DNA of 64,000 bases from Paraglaciecola mesophila KMM 241 (GCF_000315015.1 NZ_BAEP01000043.1:1-64000); one strand, 5' to 3'; positions 44,863 to 54,711 are shown, counted from the stretch's first letter. Numbers and translations: made by a program. Notes: generated from the letters alone by a model not told the origin.

Positions 44863-45507
44863 TTACAACGTGCTGTCTGGTTGGTTTTCTGGTGCGGCTT
44901 GAATGAAGGCGTCGAGTTCGTTGCAGGCTTGATAGGCACGCATTATTCTTGGGTAAGCTTGCATATCTACTTTGAATCGCAGAGCGTTGTATACCTGCGG
45001 CACTAAATAAACGTCGACCATAGTCACCTGATCCCCCATAGCGAAAGCAGACTGCGTATTTTCTGCTGCAAGCAAGCGCTCAATAGCTTCAAATCCTTGT
45101 TCAATCCAGTGGCGATACCATTGCTGTTTTTGCTCATCTTCAATGGCCAACTCATTGCTGAGGTACTTCAGTACGCGTAAATTATTCACTGGGTGAATGT
45201 CGCAGGCGATCATGTCAACTATGCTGCGTACCTTGACAGCATCCATTAGGTCTTCGGGCATTAAAGAATGTTGCGGATACTTGGCCTCAATATACGCGAG
45301 TATTGCCCCTGATTGAGTGATAATTTCGCCGCTTTCAAGTTGTATACAAGGCACAAGTCCTTGTGGCTGCAGGGCTTTATACGTTTCGCTTAAATGCTGG
45401 CCTTTAAGTAAATTTACCGCTACCAATTGATGCGTAATGCCTTTTAGATTTAAGGCTATACGCACCCGATACGCAGCTGAAGAGCGAAAGTAAGTAAACA
45501 GTTTCAT
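44863..45507 (-). CDS. maiA: maleylacetoacetate isomerase (zeta-class GST)
   Basis: MaiA isomerises maleylacetoacetate to fumarylacetoacetate using glutathione. 214 residues with the GST-zeta N-terminus YFRSSAAYRVRIALNLKG, where the usual SSCSxR Cys position is Ala, as in many bacterial members. Also visible: PQGLVPCIQLESGEIITQS and CDIHPVNNLRVLKYL. It is third in the hmgA-fahA-maiA row; about 120 bases separate it from fahA. Confidence 0.93.
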   Translation of the reverse strand: MKLFTYFRSSAAYRVRIALNLKGITHQLVAVNLLKGQHLSETYKALQPQGLVPCIQLESGEIITQSGAILAYIEAKYPQHSLMPEDLMDAVKVRSIVDMIACDIHPVNNLRVLKYLSNELAIEDEQKQQWYRHWIEQGFEAIERLLAAENTQSAFAMGDQVTMVDVYLVPQVYNALRFKVDMQAYPRIMRAYQACNELDAFIQAAPENQPDSTL

Positions 45508-45628
45508 TGTGTTAGCTCCTGAGCATCATTCTGAGAATTTTTCTGTGCATCAGTTTTCATTGTTTGAACCCCGTTGAGAGCAAGACAACGGCTCCCAACG
45601 GAATTTCACTCATTTAACGGACGATAAT

Positions 45629-46942
45629 TTAGAAGACTGCAGGCAATAACGTGCCCACCACTTCACCGAAGCCAATAGTTACCGCACCGTCGCGGCGGCA
45701 ATGGGCGCGCATAATAATAGCGTCTCCGTCTTCTAGAAATTTACGGGTTTCGCCGTTATCTAACGTCAGGGATTTTTTGCCCCCTTGGGTTAACTCGAGC
45801 AACGAGCCTGCTTCATCTGCTTCTGGGCCTGATTGCGTGCCTGAGCCTAGCAAATCACCTGGGGTCATGGGACAACCATTCACACTGTGATGCGTGACAA
45901 GTTGCGCCGGTGTCCAATAAGAGTGTATGAAGTTTGACGCTGATAATTGCTGAGGTGTTTGGTCGTTTTGACGCATTTTTTCGGTTTGAATTAGACAACT
46001 CAGTGCAATATCAAGATTACCGGCTTGGGTGTTGGCTTCGCTGGTTAAATATTCAAGGGGTTGTGGATCACTCTCGGGGCGTGTGAAGGCTTCTCTAAAT
46101 GGTGCCAAGGCTTCTGTGGTGACGATCCAAGGGGAAATGGTTGACGCGAAGTTTTTCGCTAAAAATGGCCCAAGAGGTTGGTATTCCCACGCTTGAATGT
46201 CACGCGCTGACCAGTCATTTAAAATACACATGCCAAAAATATGCTGCTCTGCTTCGGTGATCTTAATACGGTGACCTAGGGTGGTGCCTTGACCAATAAA
46301 CACGCCCATTTCCAATTCGTAATCAAGACGCTGACACGGGCCAAAATCTGGTGTGATGGCGTCTGGTTTTTTGGTTTGCCCCACAGGGCGAGGGAAGGTT
46401 TGCCCAGACACTCCAATACTTGAAGAGCGCCCGTGATAACCAATTGGCACCCACTTATAGTTAGGCAGCAAAGGGTTGTCTGGGCGAAACAAGCTGCCCA
46501 CTGCGGTTGCGTGGTGAATAGAGGTATAGAAGTCGGTGTAATCCGTGACGTGGCAAGGCATGTTAAATTCAGCGTCGGCTTGCGCAATTAAGCAACTCTC
46601 AAGCGCAGCTTGATGTTCAGAACCTTCAAGCAAGGCATTTGATAGCGCTAAACGCAGGGCTGAATTTTGAGTTGCCCCTAAACCCATGAGGGTATTCAAA
46701 CTTGTTTCACTGGCCGCTTGGGTTGCTCGTTTGGCATCGCCATGCAATAAGTTCAAAGCGGCGACTTTGGCCATATCAAGAATGGAATCTCCGATGGCAA
46801 CGCCCCCGCGCCATTGGTCTTTGGTGTTTACTTCACGAAATATCGCGAAGGGCAGGTTTTGGATGGGAAATTGCTCGTGGCCGTTGGCTGAAGTTACCCA
46901 GCTTTTGCGTGCTGGATCGTGGGTTTCATTGAGTAAAGTCAT
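45629..46942 (-). CDS. fahA: fumarylacetoacetase
   Basis: FahA hydrolyses fumarylacetoacetate to fumarate and acetoacetate, ending tyrosine/phenylalanine breakdown. Family features: FYTSIHHATAVGSLFRP, PIGYHGRSSSIGVSG, DYELEMGVFIG metal-site acids and LNDWSARDIQAWEYQPLGPF. The start is set at the ATG at 46942 (MTLLNETHDPARKSW) with AGGA about 10 bases upstream; the longer frame begins with TTG at 46972. This leaves 30 bases between hmgA and fahA. Length is 437 residues, normal for the family. Confidence 0.95.
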   Translation of the reverse strand: MTLLNETHDPARKSWVTSANGHEQFPIQNLPFAIFREVNTKDQWRGGVAIGDSILDMAKVAALNLLHGDAKRATQAASETSLNTLMGLGATQNSALRLALSNALLEGSEHQAALESCLIAQADAEFNMPCHVTDYTDFYTSIHHATAVGSLFRPDNPLLPNYKWVPIGYHGRSSSIGVSGQTFPRPVGQTKKPDAITPDFGPCQRLDYELEMGVFIGQGTTLGHRIKITEAEQHIFGMCILNDWSARDIQAWEYQPLGPFLAKNFASTISPWIVTTEALAPFREAFTRPESDPQPLEYLTSEANTQAGNLDIALSCLIQTEKMRQNDQTPQQLSASNFIHSYWTPAQLVTHHSVNGCPMTPGDLLGSGTQSGPEADEAGSLLELTQGGKKSLTLDNGETRKFLEDGDAIIMRAHCRRDGAVTIGFGEVVGTLLPAVF

Positions 46943-46972
46943 TATTTCATGTCCTATGTCATCAGCGAGCAA

Positions 46973-48277
46973 TTAAGGCTGGCCGTTAAAATGTTTTTTA
47001 AGGTCACCCCAGCAAGCCAAGTAGTTGTTTTGGCGCAAAGGGGTGTTAAGGGCAAATTTTGTGGGCGCAATGATGTAGCGCGACTCAAGCATGAATGCCA
47101 TGGTGTTCTCATAGCGCTGAGGCACAAGCTCTGCTTGGCTGGCTTTGTCGAATACGTCGGCCTCGGGACCATGAGGTGTCATGCAGTTGTGTAAGCTCAT
47201 GCCGCCGGGTTCGAAGCCTTTTTCTTTAGCGTCATACGTGCCTTCAATTAAGCCCATAAATTCGCTCATAAAGTTTCTGTGATACCAAGGTGGGCGGAAC
47301 GTGTTTTCAGCCACCATCCAGCGCGGCGGAAATATTACAAAATCGACGTTGGCTACGCCGGTCTCGCTGCTTGGTGAAGTCAGTACGGTAAAGATTGACG
47401 GGTCGGGGTGATCGAAGCTTACGGTGTTAAGTACATTAAACCGCGACAAGTCATACTTGTAGGGCGCGCTGTTGCCCACCCAAGCCACCACATCAAATGG
47501 ACTGTGGTTTTGCTTGGCTTGGTAAAATTCACCGCAGAATTTAGCGATGACTACGTGTTCGCCTTCCGTTTCCTCAAAATAAGCCGTGGGATATTGAAAA
47601 TCTCTTTGATTAGCAAAGCCGTTAGCGCCTGCTGGGCCACGCTCGGCGAGCTCCATAGGGCTGCCGTAGTTTTCGCACACGTAACCTCTGATGGGGCCCT
47701 GATTGGGCTCAATCTTGAACTTTATGCCTCTGGGGATCACCAGGATTTCCCCCGGTTTAATGGCTAACTTACCCATTTCGGTTATCGCAATGAACTCCCC
47801 AAGTTGAGGAATAAAGAGTAACTCCCCGTCAGCGGAATAGAACGAACGATCGCCCATACCTTGGTTGGCGCTGTACACATGAATACCGATCCCTGATTGA
47901 CCTCGCACATCACCATTGGCCGCCATGGTGGTTAAGCCATCAATAAAGTCTGTTGGGGCTTCTGGGATGGGCAGGGCGTCCCAGCGCATGACATTGGGCG
48001 GGCAATCCACCTCGGTGATAGGCCCTGAGCGCACAGCGCCTTTATCCATTTTATTAAAGTCACCCATGGCAATAGAAGGGCGAATTCGGTAAGTCCACGT
48101 GCGCCGGTTTTCGTGACGTGGGCGCGTAAATGCACTGGTACTAAATTGCTCGGCGTAGAGCCCATATGGGCAGCGCTGTGGGCTGAACTGCCCTATAGGG
48201 AGCGCACCTGGTAGGGCTTCTGTTTGGTGTTCGTTATTGAAACCAAATAAGTAGGTCAATTCGGTATTTGTATTCAT
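46973..48277 (-). CDS. hmgA: homogentisate 1,2-dioxygenase
   Basis: HmgA opens the homogentisate ring to maleylacetoacetate with a non-heme iron. 434 residues match the family. The N-terminus reads YLFGFNNEHQTEALPGALP; the iron site region is in WYHRNFMSEFMGLIEGTYDA and MSLHNCMTPHGPE. It is first in an operon with fahA and maiA. HppD, the enzyme that supplies homogentisate, is not in the window. The 240-base spacer to the divergent aldolase pseudogene contains its promoter. Confidence 0.96.
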   Translation of the reverse strand: MNTNTELTYLFGFNNEHQTEALPGALPIGQFSPQRCPYGLYAEQFSTSAFTRPRHENRRTWTYRIRPSIAMGDFNKMDKGAVRSGPITEVDCPPNVMRWDALPIPEAPTDFIDGLTTMAANGDVRGQSGIGIHVYSANQGMGDRSFYSADGELLFIPQLGEFIAITEMGKLAIKPGEILVIPRGIKFKIEPNQGPIRGYVCENYGSPMELAERGPAGANGFANQRDFQYPTAYFEETEGEHVVIAKFCGEFYQAKQNHSPFDVVAWVGNSAPYKYDLSRFNVLNTVSFDHPDPSIFTVLTSPSSETGVANVDFVIFPPRWMVAENTFRPPWYHRNFMSEFMGLIEGTYDAKEKGFEPGGMSLHNCMTPHGPEADVFDKASQAELVPQRYENTMAFMLESRYIIAPTKFALNTPLRQNNYLACWGDLKKHFNGQP

Positions 48278-48520
48278 ATTTACCTCTATGAACCTGTTTA
48301 TTAAAAGAGGAGTTTAAGGTTCAAAGTTTTAGTCAATGGTGTACTACTTGTGTTTTAATCTAATTTTTTAATAAACTGATGACAATAAATTCACAGTTGA
48401 ATTACGTATTTAGATCAGTGAGTTATTCAGCGAACTGTAAACTTATGTTTCGTTTTACGTCTGCGTGACTGCTTATAATCCCCTTTGATAACTAAACTGC
48501 CCTCAAATAATAGGTAAATT

Positions 48521-49161
48521 ATGTTTTCGAATTCACTGCACACAGCCTTAACTCAGTTACCGCTAGTGGCGATTTTACGCGGCATCACACCAGAGGAGGT
48601 GGTTGATGTCGCCCAAGTTCTTAAAGAAGAAGGCTTTAACATAATTGAAGTGCCGCTTAATTCTCCTGAGCCTTACCAAAGCATCAAACGCTTAGTGGAT
48701 GCGTTTGGTGATCAGTTATTAATCGGCGGCGGTACGGTGTTGAGCACCGCTCAAGTGGATAAGATTTATTCTGTAGGCGGCAAACTTATCGTCTCTCCCA
48801 ATGTAAATGAACAGGTTATTCGTCGTTCTAAATAATTGAGGTTGTGTTCTGTCCCTGGGTTTTACAAAGTAACCGAAGCGTTTAAGGCGATTGAGGCTGG
48901 GGCCGATGGGATCAAATTGTTTTCCACTGATACGATCGGGGCCGAAGGCTTAAAAGGGATGATGGCGGTTTTCCTGAGGACATACCTGTATTGCCTGTAG
49001 GCGGCATTACAGGTGAAACGCTCCCGGAGTTTTTGAGGGCTGGGGCAGGAGGATTCGGTTTGGGCTCTGGTTTATATCAAGCGAGTATAAGCGCTGATGA
49101 GGTAATGCTGAATGCGAAAGGCTATATACGAAGTTATAAGAATGCGTTAGAAAACGTATAA
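48521..49161 (+). pseudogene. dgoA: 2-dehydro-3-deoxy-6-phosphogalactonate aldolase, disrupted
   Basis: The intact enzyme splits KDPGal to pyruvate and glyceraldehyde 3-phosphate in the De Ley-Doudoroff galactose pathway. Here residues 1-104 read well (LPLVAILRGITPEEV, EVPLNSPEP, IGGGTVLS) but end at TAA (48833-48835), where a Glu codon is expected. The same frame continues CSVPGFYKVTEAFKAIEAGA with the Schiff-base Lys in GADGIKLF. Then one base is missing near 48968-48973, and the ending PVLPVGGITGETLPEFLRAG is in another frame to 49161. Two independent lesions make it a true pseudogene unless assembly errors are present. Confidence 0.88.
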
Positions 49162-49248
49162 GAATGAAACCAACGGTAAGCATGTGCGCAGTTGCAGGCT
49201 AGATGTTAAAGCAAATACGATAAAGCAATTCCATTAGGACATAAGCAG

Positions 49249-51603
49249 TTGAACATGATGAAGTGGCAAGCGGTACATGCAATAAAGGTAAAAAACCTGT
49301 GTTTATTGGTCTCTTTTTTGTTGGCAGCGCTCTTTAGTGTCCAGAGCACAGCGGTCACTGTTGCGAACGACTCAACAGCGCCTAAAAATGTGGCACCTGC
49401 CTACGCTGGTGCGCAAACTTGCCAAAGTTGCCACCAAAGTGAGTATGACCAGTGGCAGCAGTCTGATCACTTCAAAGCCATGCAAACGGCGAACAAAGAC
49501 ACTGTGCTAGGTGATTTCAATGATATTGAAGTGAACTTTCACGACATAGCGACCCGCTTTTTTATTGAAGATGGCCAGTACAAATTAACCACTACCAACA
49601 AACAGAATAAAGTCCAAACCTTTGCTGTGCCGTATACTTTTGGTTTTTACCCGCTACAGCAGTACTTAGTTGATGTGGGTGATGGGAAGTTACAAGCGTT
49701 TAACATCGCATGGGACAGTCGCACTAAAGAAGAGGGCGGGCAACGTTGGTTTCATTTACAGCCTATTGAAAAAATCACCCCTGAACACCCTTTCTTCTGG
49801 CAGCGTCATTTTCAAAACTGGAATAGCAGATGTGCTGATTGTCACACAACCGATCTTAAACGTAATTTTGAACCTAAAACTAATTCTTTTGATACTCAGT
49901 TCAGTGAAGTGAATGTAGCCTGTGAAAGCTGCCACGGGCCCGCAGGACAACACATCAAGCTGGCTAAAAAGGGTGAGCTGAGCGGCCAAGATTCAGGCTT
50001 TAGTCAAACCTTACCCGAGCTAAAAAACTTTTCATTTAGCCCAAATAAGCCGATTGCCCATGCCGATGGAAAACCAAACAACAGTGAAATTAATGTGTGT
50101 GCGCGTTGCCATTCGCTGCGCACGCCATTGTCACACCCCTTCTCAGACAACAAACAAAATTACAAAAAACAAAATTACAAAGACACCCATGATAAAAATG
50201 CCCTTGCTCACAGTGCTAATCAGCCTCAGCAACGCTTTGTGGATGACAACCGCTTAGAGTGGATCCGTGCGCCGTTTTATCATGCTAATGGCAGCATTAA
50301 TGAAGAAGTGTTTGTGGCAGGCTCTTTCATGCAAAGTAAGATGCAACATGCCGGAGTGACCTGCTCGAACTGTCATAATGCCCACACGGGGAAAGTCAAA
50401 ATTCAAGGCAATGGTTTGTGCTTGCAATGCCATCAGGCGGAAACCTTCAATACACCAGAGCATCATCACCATACGCCGCAAACAGATGGCGCTATGTGCG
50501 TTAACTGTCACATGCCTGAAAAAACCTATATGGGTGTGGATGACCGGCGCGACCATAGCTTTTTGATCCCGGATTTGAGCTTTAACAACGCGGCAAGTGA
50601 GCCTCAATCCTGCTTGGCCTGTCATGATAAAACCGACAAGCATTGGCGAGAAGCCAGTCACAAGCTATGGGGTAGTAATTCGAAGGTAAATGAATGGAAA
50701 GCGGCTCGTGAGCATGTACAGAACGCAGCCCCTCAAGGGTTGGATGAAGCCATCGCCTTTATTCAAAACCCTGAGCACAGCTATTTGCGCAGGGCATCTT
50801 TACTGGCGGATTTAAGTCAGTACCGCTCGCAAGAGGGGGTAGATATCGCTCTTGCAAACCTAGAAAACGATAATGCTTTGCTGCGCCGAGCTGCGGTAGA
50901 GTCGCTAGAAATCCTAAGCCCCCAAGCTCGTTGGCAGGTGCTGAGTCAGAAACTCGATGAGCCGAGTAAATCAGTCCGTTTTGAAATGGCAAGAACGCTA
51001 GTAGAAAGTGTGGGTCAGTTATCGCGCTCAGATAAAGCCAAGCTGATACCACTGTTAGATGAATATCGAGATATGCTTGCGTTAAACGCAGACTCACCGA
51101 TTACCCAATTAGCCCTTGGTAATTTAGCTAGTAACCTTGGGGATTTAGCAGGGGCAGAGCAAGCGTATTTAACCGCGTATAAAATTGAACCCAGTTATAT
51201 ACCTGTGTTAATTCAAATTTCTGAATTTTACCGTCAGCAAGGTCAAGATAAAAAAGGCGCGGGCTATTTGAGTAAGGCATTGAAAGTTGAACCGAACAAC
51301 GCCCAAGCTAATCATGCGTTAGGTTTATTCAAAATTCGTCAGAAACAATATGGACAAGCCTTAGCGAACTTGAAAATATCGGCCCATAGTGACGAAGCCT
51401 TGCCGTCTTTTGCTTATATTTACGCTGTTGCCCTTGACCACCAAAGCCAGACTAATTTGGCTATCACTGAACTGGAACAGGCCCATCAGCGCTGGCCAGC
51501 TGATACTGACGTGTTAAGTGCGCTCATCAGCTATTTAAATAAAACGGGTCAAACCGATAAAGCGCAGCAATACCAGTCTATGTTGCGCGCGTTGCAAACT
51601 TAA
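49249..51603 (+). CDS. periplasmic octaheme cytochrome c with HEAT- and TPR-like repeats
   Basis: A signal peptide is followed by eight CxxCH heme sites: CQSCH, CADCH, CESCH, CARCH, CSNCH, CLQCH, CVNCH and CLACH. The first half resembles cytochrome c554/NrfA-related multiheme proteins. After about residue 490 come HEAT-like repeats (LRRASLLADLSQY, LLRRAAVESLEIL) and then TPRs (AEQAYLTAYKIEP, GYLSKALKVEPNNAQANHAL). It probably moves electrons in the periplasm, with TPRs as a docking surface; catalytic activity is uncertain. TTG at 49249 has AGGA 9 bases upstream, while ATGs at 49255 and 49258 are farther, so the start is undecided. Confidence 0.85.
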   Translation: MNMMKWQAVHAIKVKNLCLLVSFLLAALFSVQSTAVTVANDSTAPKNVAPAYAGAQTCQSCHQSEYDQWQQSDHFKAMQTANKDTVLGDFNDIEVNFHDIATRFFIEDGQYKLTTTNKQNKVQTFAVPYTFGFYPLQQYLVDVGDGKLQAFNIAWDSRTKEEGGQRWFHLQPIEKITPEHPFFWQRHFQNWNSRCADCHTTDLKRNFEPKTNSFDTQFSEVNVACESCHGPAGQHIKLAKKGELSGQDSGFSQTLPELKNFSFSPNKPIAHADGKPNNSEINVCARCHSLRTPLSHPFSDNKQNYKKQNYKDTHDKNALAHSANQPQQRFVDDNRLEWIRAPFYHANGSINEEVFVAGSFMQSKMQHAGVTCSNCHNAHTGKVKIQGNGLCLQCHQAETFNTPEHHHHTPQTDGAMCVNCHMPEKTYMGVDDRRDHSFLIPDLSFNNAASEPQSCLACHDKTDKHWREASHKLWGSNSKVNEWKAAREHVQNAAPQGLDEAIAFIQNPEHSYLRRASLLADLSQYRSQEGVDIALANLENDNALLRRAAVESLEILSPQARWQVLSQKLDEPSKSVRFEMARTLVESVGQLSRSDKAKLIPLLDEYRDMLALNADSPITQLALGNLASNLGDLAGAEQAYLTAYKIEPSYIPVLIQISEFYRQQGQDKKGAGYLSKALKVEPNNAQANHALGLFKIRQKQYGQALANLKISAHSDEALPSFAYIYAVALDHQSQTNLAITELEQAHQRWPADTDVLSALISYLNKTGQTDKAQQYQSMLRALQT

Positions 51604-51689
51604 ATATGCATGCGCGTGGCTATGATTTGGCGCATAACTCGAATGCTTAACCAGGCGCTAGTTAATAAAGAGATTGAGGATTGATTTTT

Positions 51690-52037
51690 ATGCAACCCAC
51701 TGACATTCGTCTGTTTATCCCGTCTAAAGACTTCGCTGTATCGCAAGCATTTTATCAGGCTTTGGGGTTTATCAAAGATCCTGTTAACGACCAGTTATGC
51801 ATATTCAGTAGTGGCGAATGCACGTTCTTTTTGCAGAATTTTTATAACCAATCGCTCGCTGAGAATCTAATGATGCAGCTTATCGTCAAAGATATTAACG
51901 CGGCGCTTAAGCAAATCGAAAGTATGGGCGAGTTAGTCGATAAGTACGAACCCATTCAGCAAGAAACTTGGGGCAAGGTAATTTACTTATGGGGGCCAGC
52001 TGGTGAGTTATGGCATATCACCGAGTTAACCGTTTAA
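51690..52037 (+). CDS. VOC-family protein
   Basis: A 115-residue glyoxalase-fold protein from the ATG at 51690, which has GAGGA 9 bases upstream; a TTG at 51681 would add three residues. It starts IRLFIPSKDFAVSQAFYQAL and ends YLWGPAGELWHITEL, as in bleomycin-resistance-like VOC proteins. The function is not determined. It is convergent with the LysE gene. Confidence 0.8.
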   Translation: MQPTDIRLFIPSKDFAVSQAFYQALGFIKDPVNDQLCIFSSGECTFFLQNFYNQSLAENLMMQLIVKDINAALKQIESMGELVDKYEPIQQETWGKVIYLWGPAGELWHITELTV

Positions 52038-52085
52038 CGTTTAATTTCATTTAGGACACAAATTATTGCAATACACAAACTGCAC

Positions 52086-52119
52086 AGCTCGAATCTATAC
52101 TCGATTAGATATTCGAGCT
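52086..52119. other. hairpin between converging genes
   Basis: AGCTCGAAT (52086-52094) pairs with ATTCGAGCT (52111-52119), with extra CTA/TAG pairing inside. It overlaps the last codons of the LysE gene and may end both transcripts, though no good T-run follows. Confidence 0.45.
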
Positions 52120-52734
52120 GACCGACGCCATTTTAATCCCCGCAAACAGCAAAAATCCGCCCGCTGACTTATTGATCATATTCACAACGGATGCTTTAAC
52201 CGAGCCGCTAGAAAGCTTTTGCCCAATGTATGCATACATGGTGTACGACAGCAAATCGACCACCAAACACGAAGCGCCCATGATAAATAACTGCAGTAAA
52301 ATAGGTTTTTCAACATCAATAAACTGTGGCAACAAGGCTAAAAAGTAGAGCAGTGCTTTAGGGTTTGCTAATTCTACGATAAACCCCTGACTAAACAGTG
52401 CGATACCTTTAGCATTTGAGCTGGCACTTTTATTGATCCTCAAGCCGCCGCTTTTACTCAGAATGGCATTTAAGCCTAAGTACACCAAGTAAGCCACACC
52501 TACCCATTTGATTATCGAAAAAACGAAGTTCGAAGCTACGAGTAGCGAAGCAATTCCTGTGGCAGACAACAAAAAATACACCACGTTGGCGCTGGCCACG
52601 CCGGTTACTCCAAATATGGCTTTTTTAGCGCTATGGCGAGCCCCCTGAGAGGCAATGGTAATTACCGCAGGCCCAGGCGACATACATACGATTATGGTCG
52701 TGGTGAGAAAAATAAAATAGGCGTGAATGTCCAT
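52105..52734 (-). CDS. LysE/RhtB-family amino acid exporter
   Basis: A 209-residue inner-membrane protein with about six hydrophobic helices and the family signature MSPGPAVITIASQGARHSAKKA near the start, plus ELANPKALLYFLALLPQFI in the middle. It should export an amino acid or homoserine-lactone-like solute. The start is set at the ATG at 52734 with GGAAG upstream; the open frame begins earlier with TTG. It is a single gene. Confidence 0.9.
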   Translation of the reverse strand: MDIHAYFIFLTTTIIVCMSPGPAVITIASQGARHSAKKAIFGVTGVASANVVYFLLSATGIASLLVASNFVFSIIKWVGVAYLVYLGLNAILSKSGGLRINKSASSNAKGIALFSQGFIVELANPKALLYFLALLPQFIDVEKPILLQLFIMGASCLVVDLLSYTMYAYIGQKLSSGSVKASVVNMINKSAGGFLLFAGIKMASVSSNI

Positions 52735-52991
52735 GGGCACTTCCAACTGTTTTGCGGTGGCTTTAATCTATATTGCGCGTAACGTGCGTATTATCTTATG
52801 AGTAGCTGGAACTAAAGCTAGGTTGTAAATATCTGCGAGAAACAGAGCTCAAGGCGCGTAATGTACGATGAACATGCATTATTTACCAGCACGGTGATTA
52901 ACGCTGGAACGCAGATTTTGGCTATGTCGCTAATTATTCCTGACGTGGGTCAATAACATGAATATTAGATAAATATAATATAACCTCACTA

Positions 52992-53021
52992 TTGACAGAA
53001 AATGACCAATAGGAGTAAAGT
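52992..53021 (+). promoter_or_regulatory. candidate cyd promoter
   Basis: TTGACA (52992-52997) and TAAAGT (53016-53021) are 18 bases apart. A long palindrome starts 4 bases further on, placing it across the start of transcription. The rest of the 52735-53124 spacer shows no gene. Confidence 0.55.
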
Positions 53022-53024
53022 TCA

Positions 53025-53052
53025 CAAAGTTTCAGTAATTACTGAAACTTTG
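53025..53052. promoter_or_regulatory. 28-bp perfect palindrome upstream of cydA
   Basis: The left half is CAAAGTTTCAGTAA and the right half is its exact reverse complement with no spacer. It lies between the candidate promoter and cydA (start 53125). Its length and placement suggest an operator for a dimeric or tetrameric repressor. The regulator is unknown; no regulator gene is adjacent. Confidence 0.75.
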
Positions 53053-53124
53053 GAAAGATTTACGCCATCCACCTAACTTTGATATTCGTTTTTGTCGCAG
53101 CGCGACTCAATAGGAGCCCTTGAG

Positions 53125-54711
53125 ATGATAGATGAAACCTTCGTGGATCTATCACGATTACAGTTTGCGATCACCGCACTGTACCACTTTTTGTTTGTAC
53201 CTCTGACCTTAGGCATGACATGGATTCTCGTGATCATGGAATCTGTCTATGTGATGACAGGACGCGAAATTTACCGTGATATGACTAAGTTTTGGGGCAA
53301 GCTATTCGGAATAAACTTTGCTATAGGGGTAGCCACTGGGCTAACCATGGAGTTTGAATTCGGTACCAATTGGTCGTATTACTCACACTACGTGGGCGAC
53401 GTGTTTGGTGCTCCATTAGCGATAGAGGGCTTAATGGCTTTCTTTTTAGAATCAACCTTTGTGGGTATGTTCTTTTTAGGCTGGGACAGACTAACGCGCC
53501 GTCAACATTTAGGTGTAACGTTCTTGATGGCGGTAGGTACCAATCTATCTGCGTTGTGGATTTTGATTGCCAATGGTTGGATGCAAAACCCAGTCGGCGC
53601 AGAATTCAATTACCAAACCATGCGTATGGAAATGACTAGCTTTGCTGAGCTGGTGTTCAACCCCGTGGCGCAGGTTAAGTTTATTCATACCGTTTCAGCG
53701 GGTTATGTTGCTGCGTCAATGTTCGTGCTTGGGATCAGCAGTTATTACATCCTAAAAGGACGTGATATTTCTTTTGCTAAACGCTCATTCTCCGTGGCCA
53801 GTGGCTTCGGCTTAGCGTCAATCCTGTGTGTTATTTTACTCGGCGATGAATCGGGCTATGAAGTGGGTGAAGTACAAAAAGTGAAACTCGCGACAATCGA
53901 AGCTGAGTGGCACACAGAAGAAGCACCAGCAGCGTTTACCATGTTTGGCTTCCCCGATTCAGAAGAGCAAGTGACCCGTGCTGCTATTAAAATCCCATAC
54001 GCGTTAGGCATTATTGCTACGCGCTCACTCGATGAAGAAGTGGAAGGGATAAGCGATTTAGAAAAAAACCATGAGAAACGTATTCGTAATGGCATGCTAG
54101 CTTATGAATATCTGGATAAACTCAGAAACGGTCAAGACACACCAGAGAATATTGCCACATTTGATGGGCTAAAAGCCGATTTGGGCTACGGTTTATTGCT
54201 TAAGCGTTACACGCCAAATGTGGTTGATGCCACCGAAGCAGATATCCAACAAGCGGTGAAAGACTCCTTCCCACTGGTAGGGCCGATGTTTTGGTCATTT
54301 AGGATCATGGTGGCGTGTGGTGTGGCTATGCTCATCGTTTTTGCACTGGCTTTTTACTATAACGCGCACCGAGTTATTGAACAGAAACGTTGGTTGCTGT
54401 GGGCCGCGGTGTTCAGTATTCCGCTGCCTTGGATCGCCATAGAGTTTGGTTGGGTGGTCGCAGAATACGGCAGACAACCTTGGGCAATTTCAGAGATTTT
54501 ACCCACGTTCCTGGCGACCTCGTCATTGACCACAAACGACTTGATTATGAGTATTGCTGGGTTTGTGATCTTTTATACCGGCTTGGCAATCGTTGAAGGT
54601 TGGTTAATGTTGCGATTTGTTAGGCAAGGACCGAGCTCATTGCACACCAATAAATATCATTTCGAGAAAATAAACCAACAGCCGGCTGAGGAACAAGGAG
54701 CGCAATCATGA
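53125..54711 (+). CDS. cydA: cytochrome bd ubiquinol oxidase subunit I
   Basis: CydA carries hemes b558, b595 and d and the quinol site of the high-affinity terminal oxidase. The start is at the ATG at 53125 with TAGGAG upstream; the open frame begins 11 residues earlier. Visible are LSRLQFAITALYHFLFVPLT (heme His), GFATGLTMEFEFGTNWS-like sequence, VKFIHTVSAGY (heme ligand His), GRDISFAKRSF and GDESGYEVGEVQK of the Q loop. The Q loop is the long E. coli type. It overlaps cydB by 4 bases. Confidence 0.97.
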   Translation: MIDETFVDLSRLQFAITALYHFLFVPLTLGMTWILVIMESVYVMTGREIYRDMTKFWGKLFGINFAIGVATGLTMEFEFGTNWSYYSHYVGDVFGAPLAIEGLMAFFLESTFVGMFFLGWDRLTRRQHLGVTFLMAVGTNLSALWILIANGWMQNPVGAEFNYQTMRMEMTSFAELVFNPVAQVKFIHTVSAGYVAASMFVLGISSYYILKGRDISFAKRSFSVASGFGLASILCVILLGDESGYEVGEVQKVKLATIEAEWHTEEAPAAFTMFGFPDSEEQVTRAAIKIPYALGIIATRSLDEEVEGISDLEKNHEKRIRNGMLAYEYLDKLRNGQDTPENIATFDGLKADLGYGLLLKRYTPNVVDATEADIQQAVKDSFPLVGPMFWSFRIMVACGVAMLIVFALAFYYNAHRVIEQKRWLLWAAVFSIPLPWIAIEFGWVVAEYGRQPWAISEILPTFLATSSLTTNDLIMSIAGFVIFYTGLAIVEGWLMLRFVRQGPSSLHTNKYHFEKINQQPAEEQGAQS

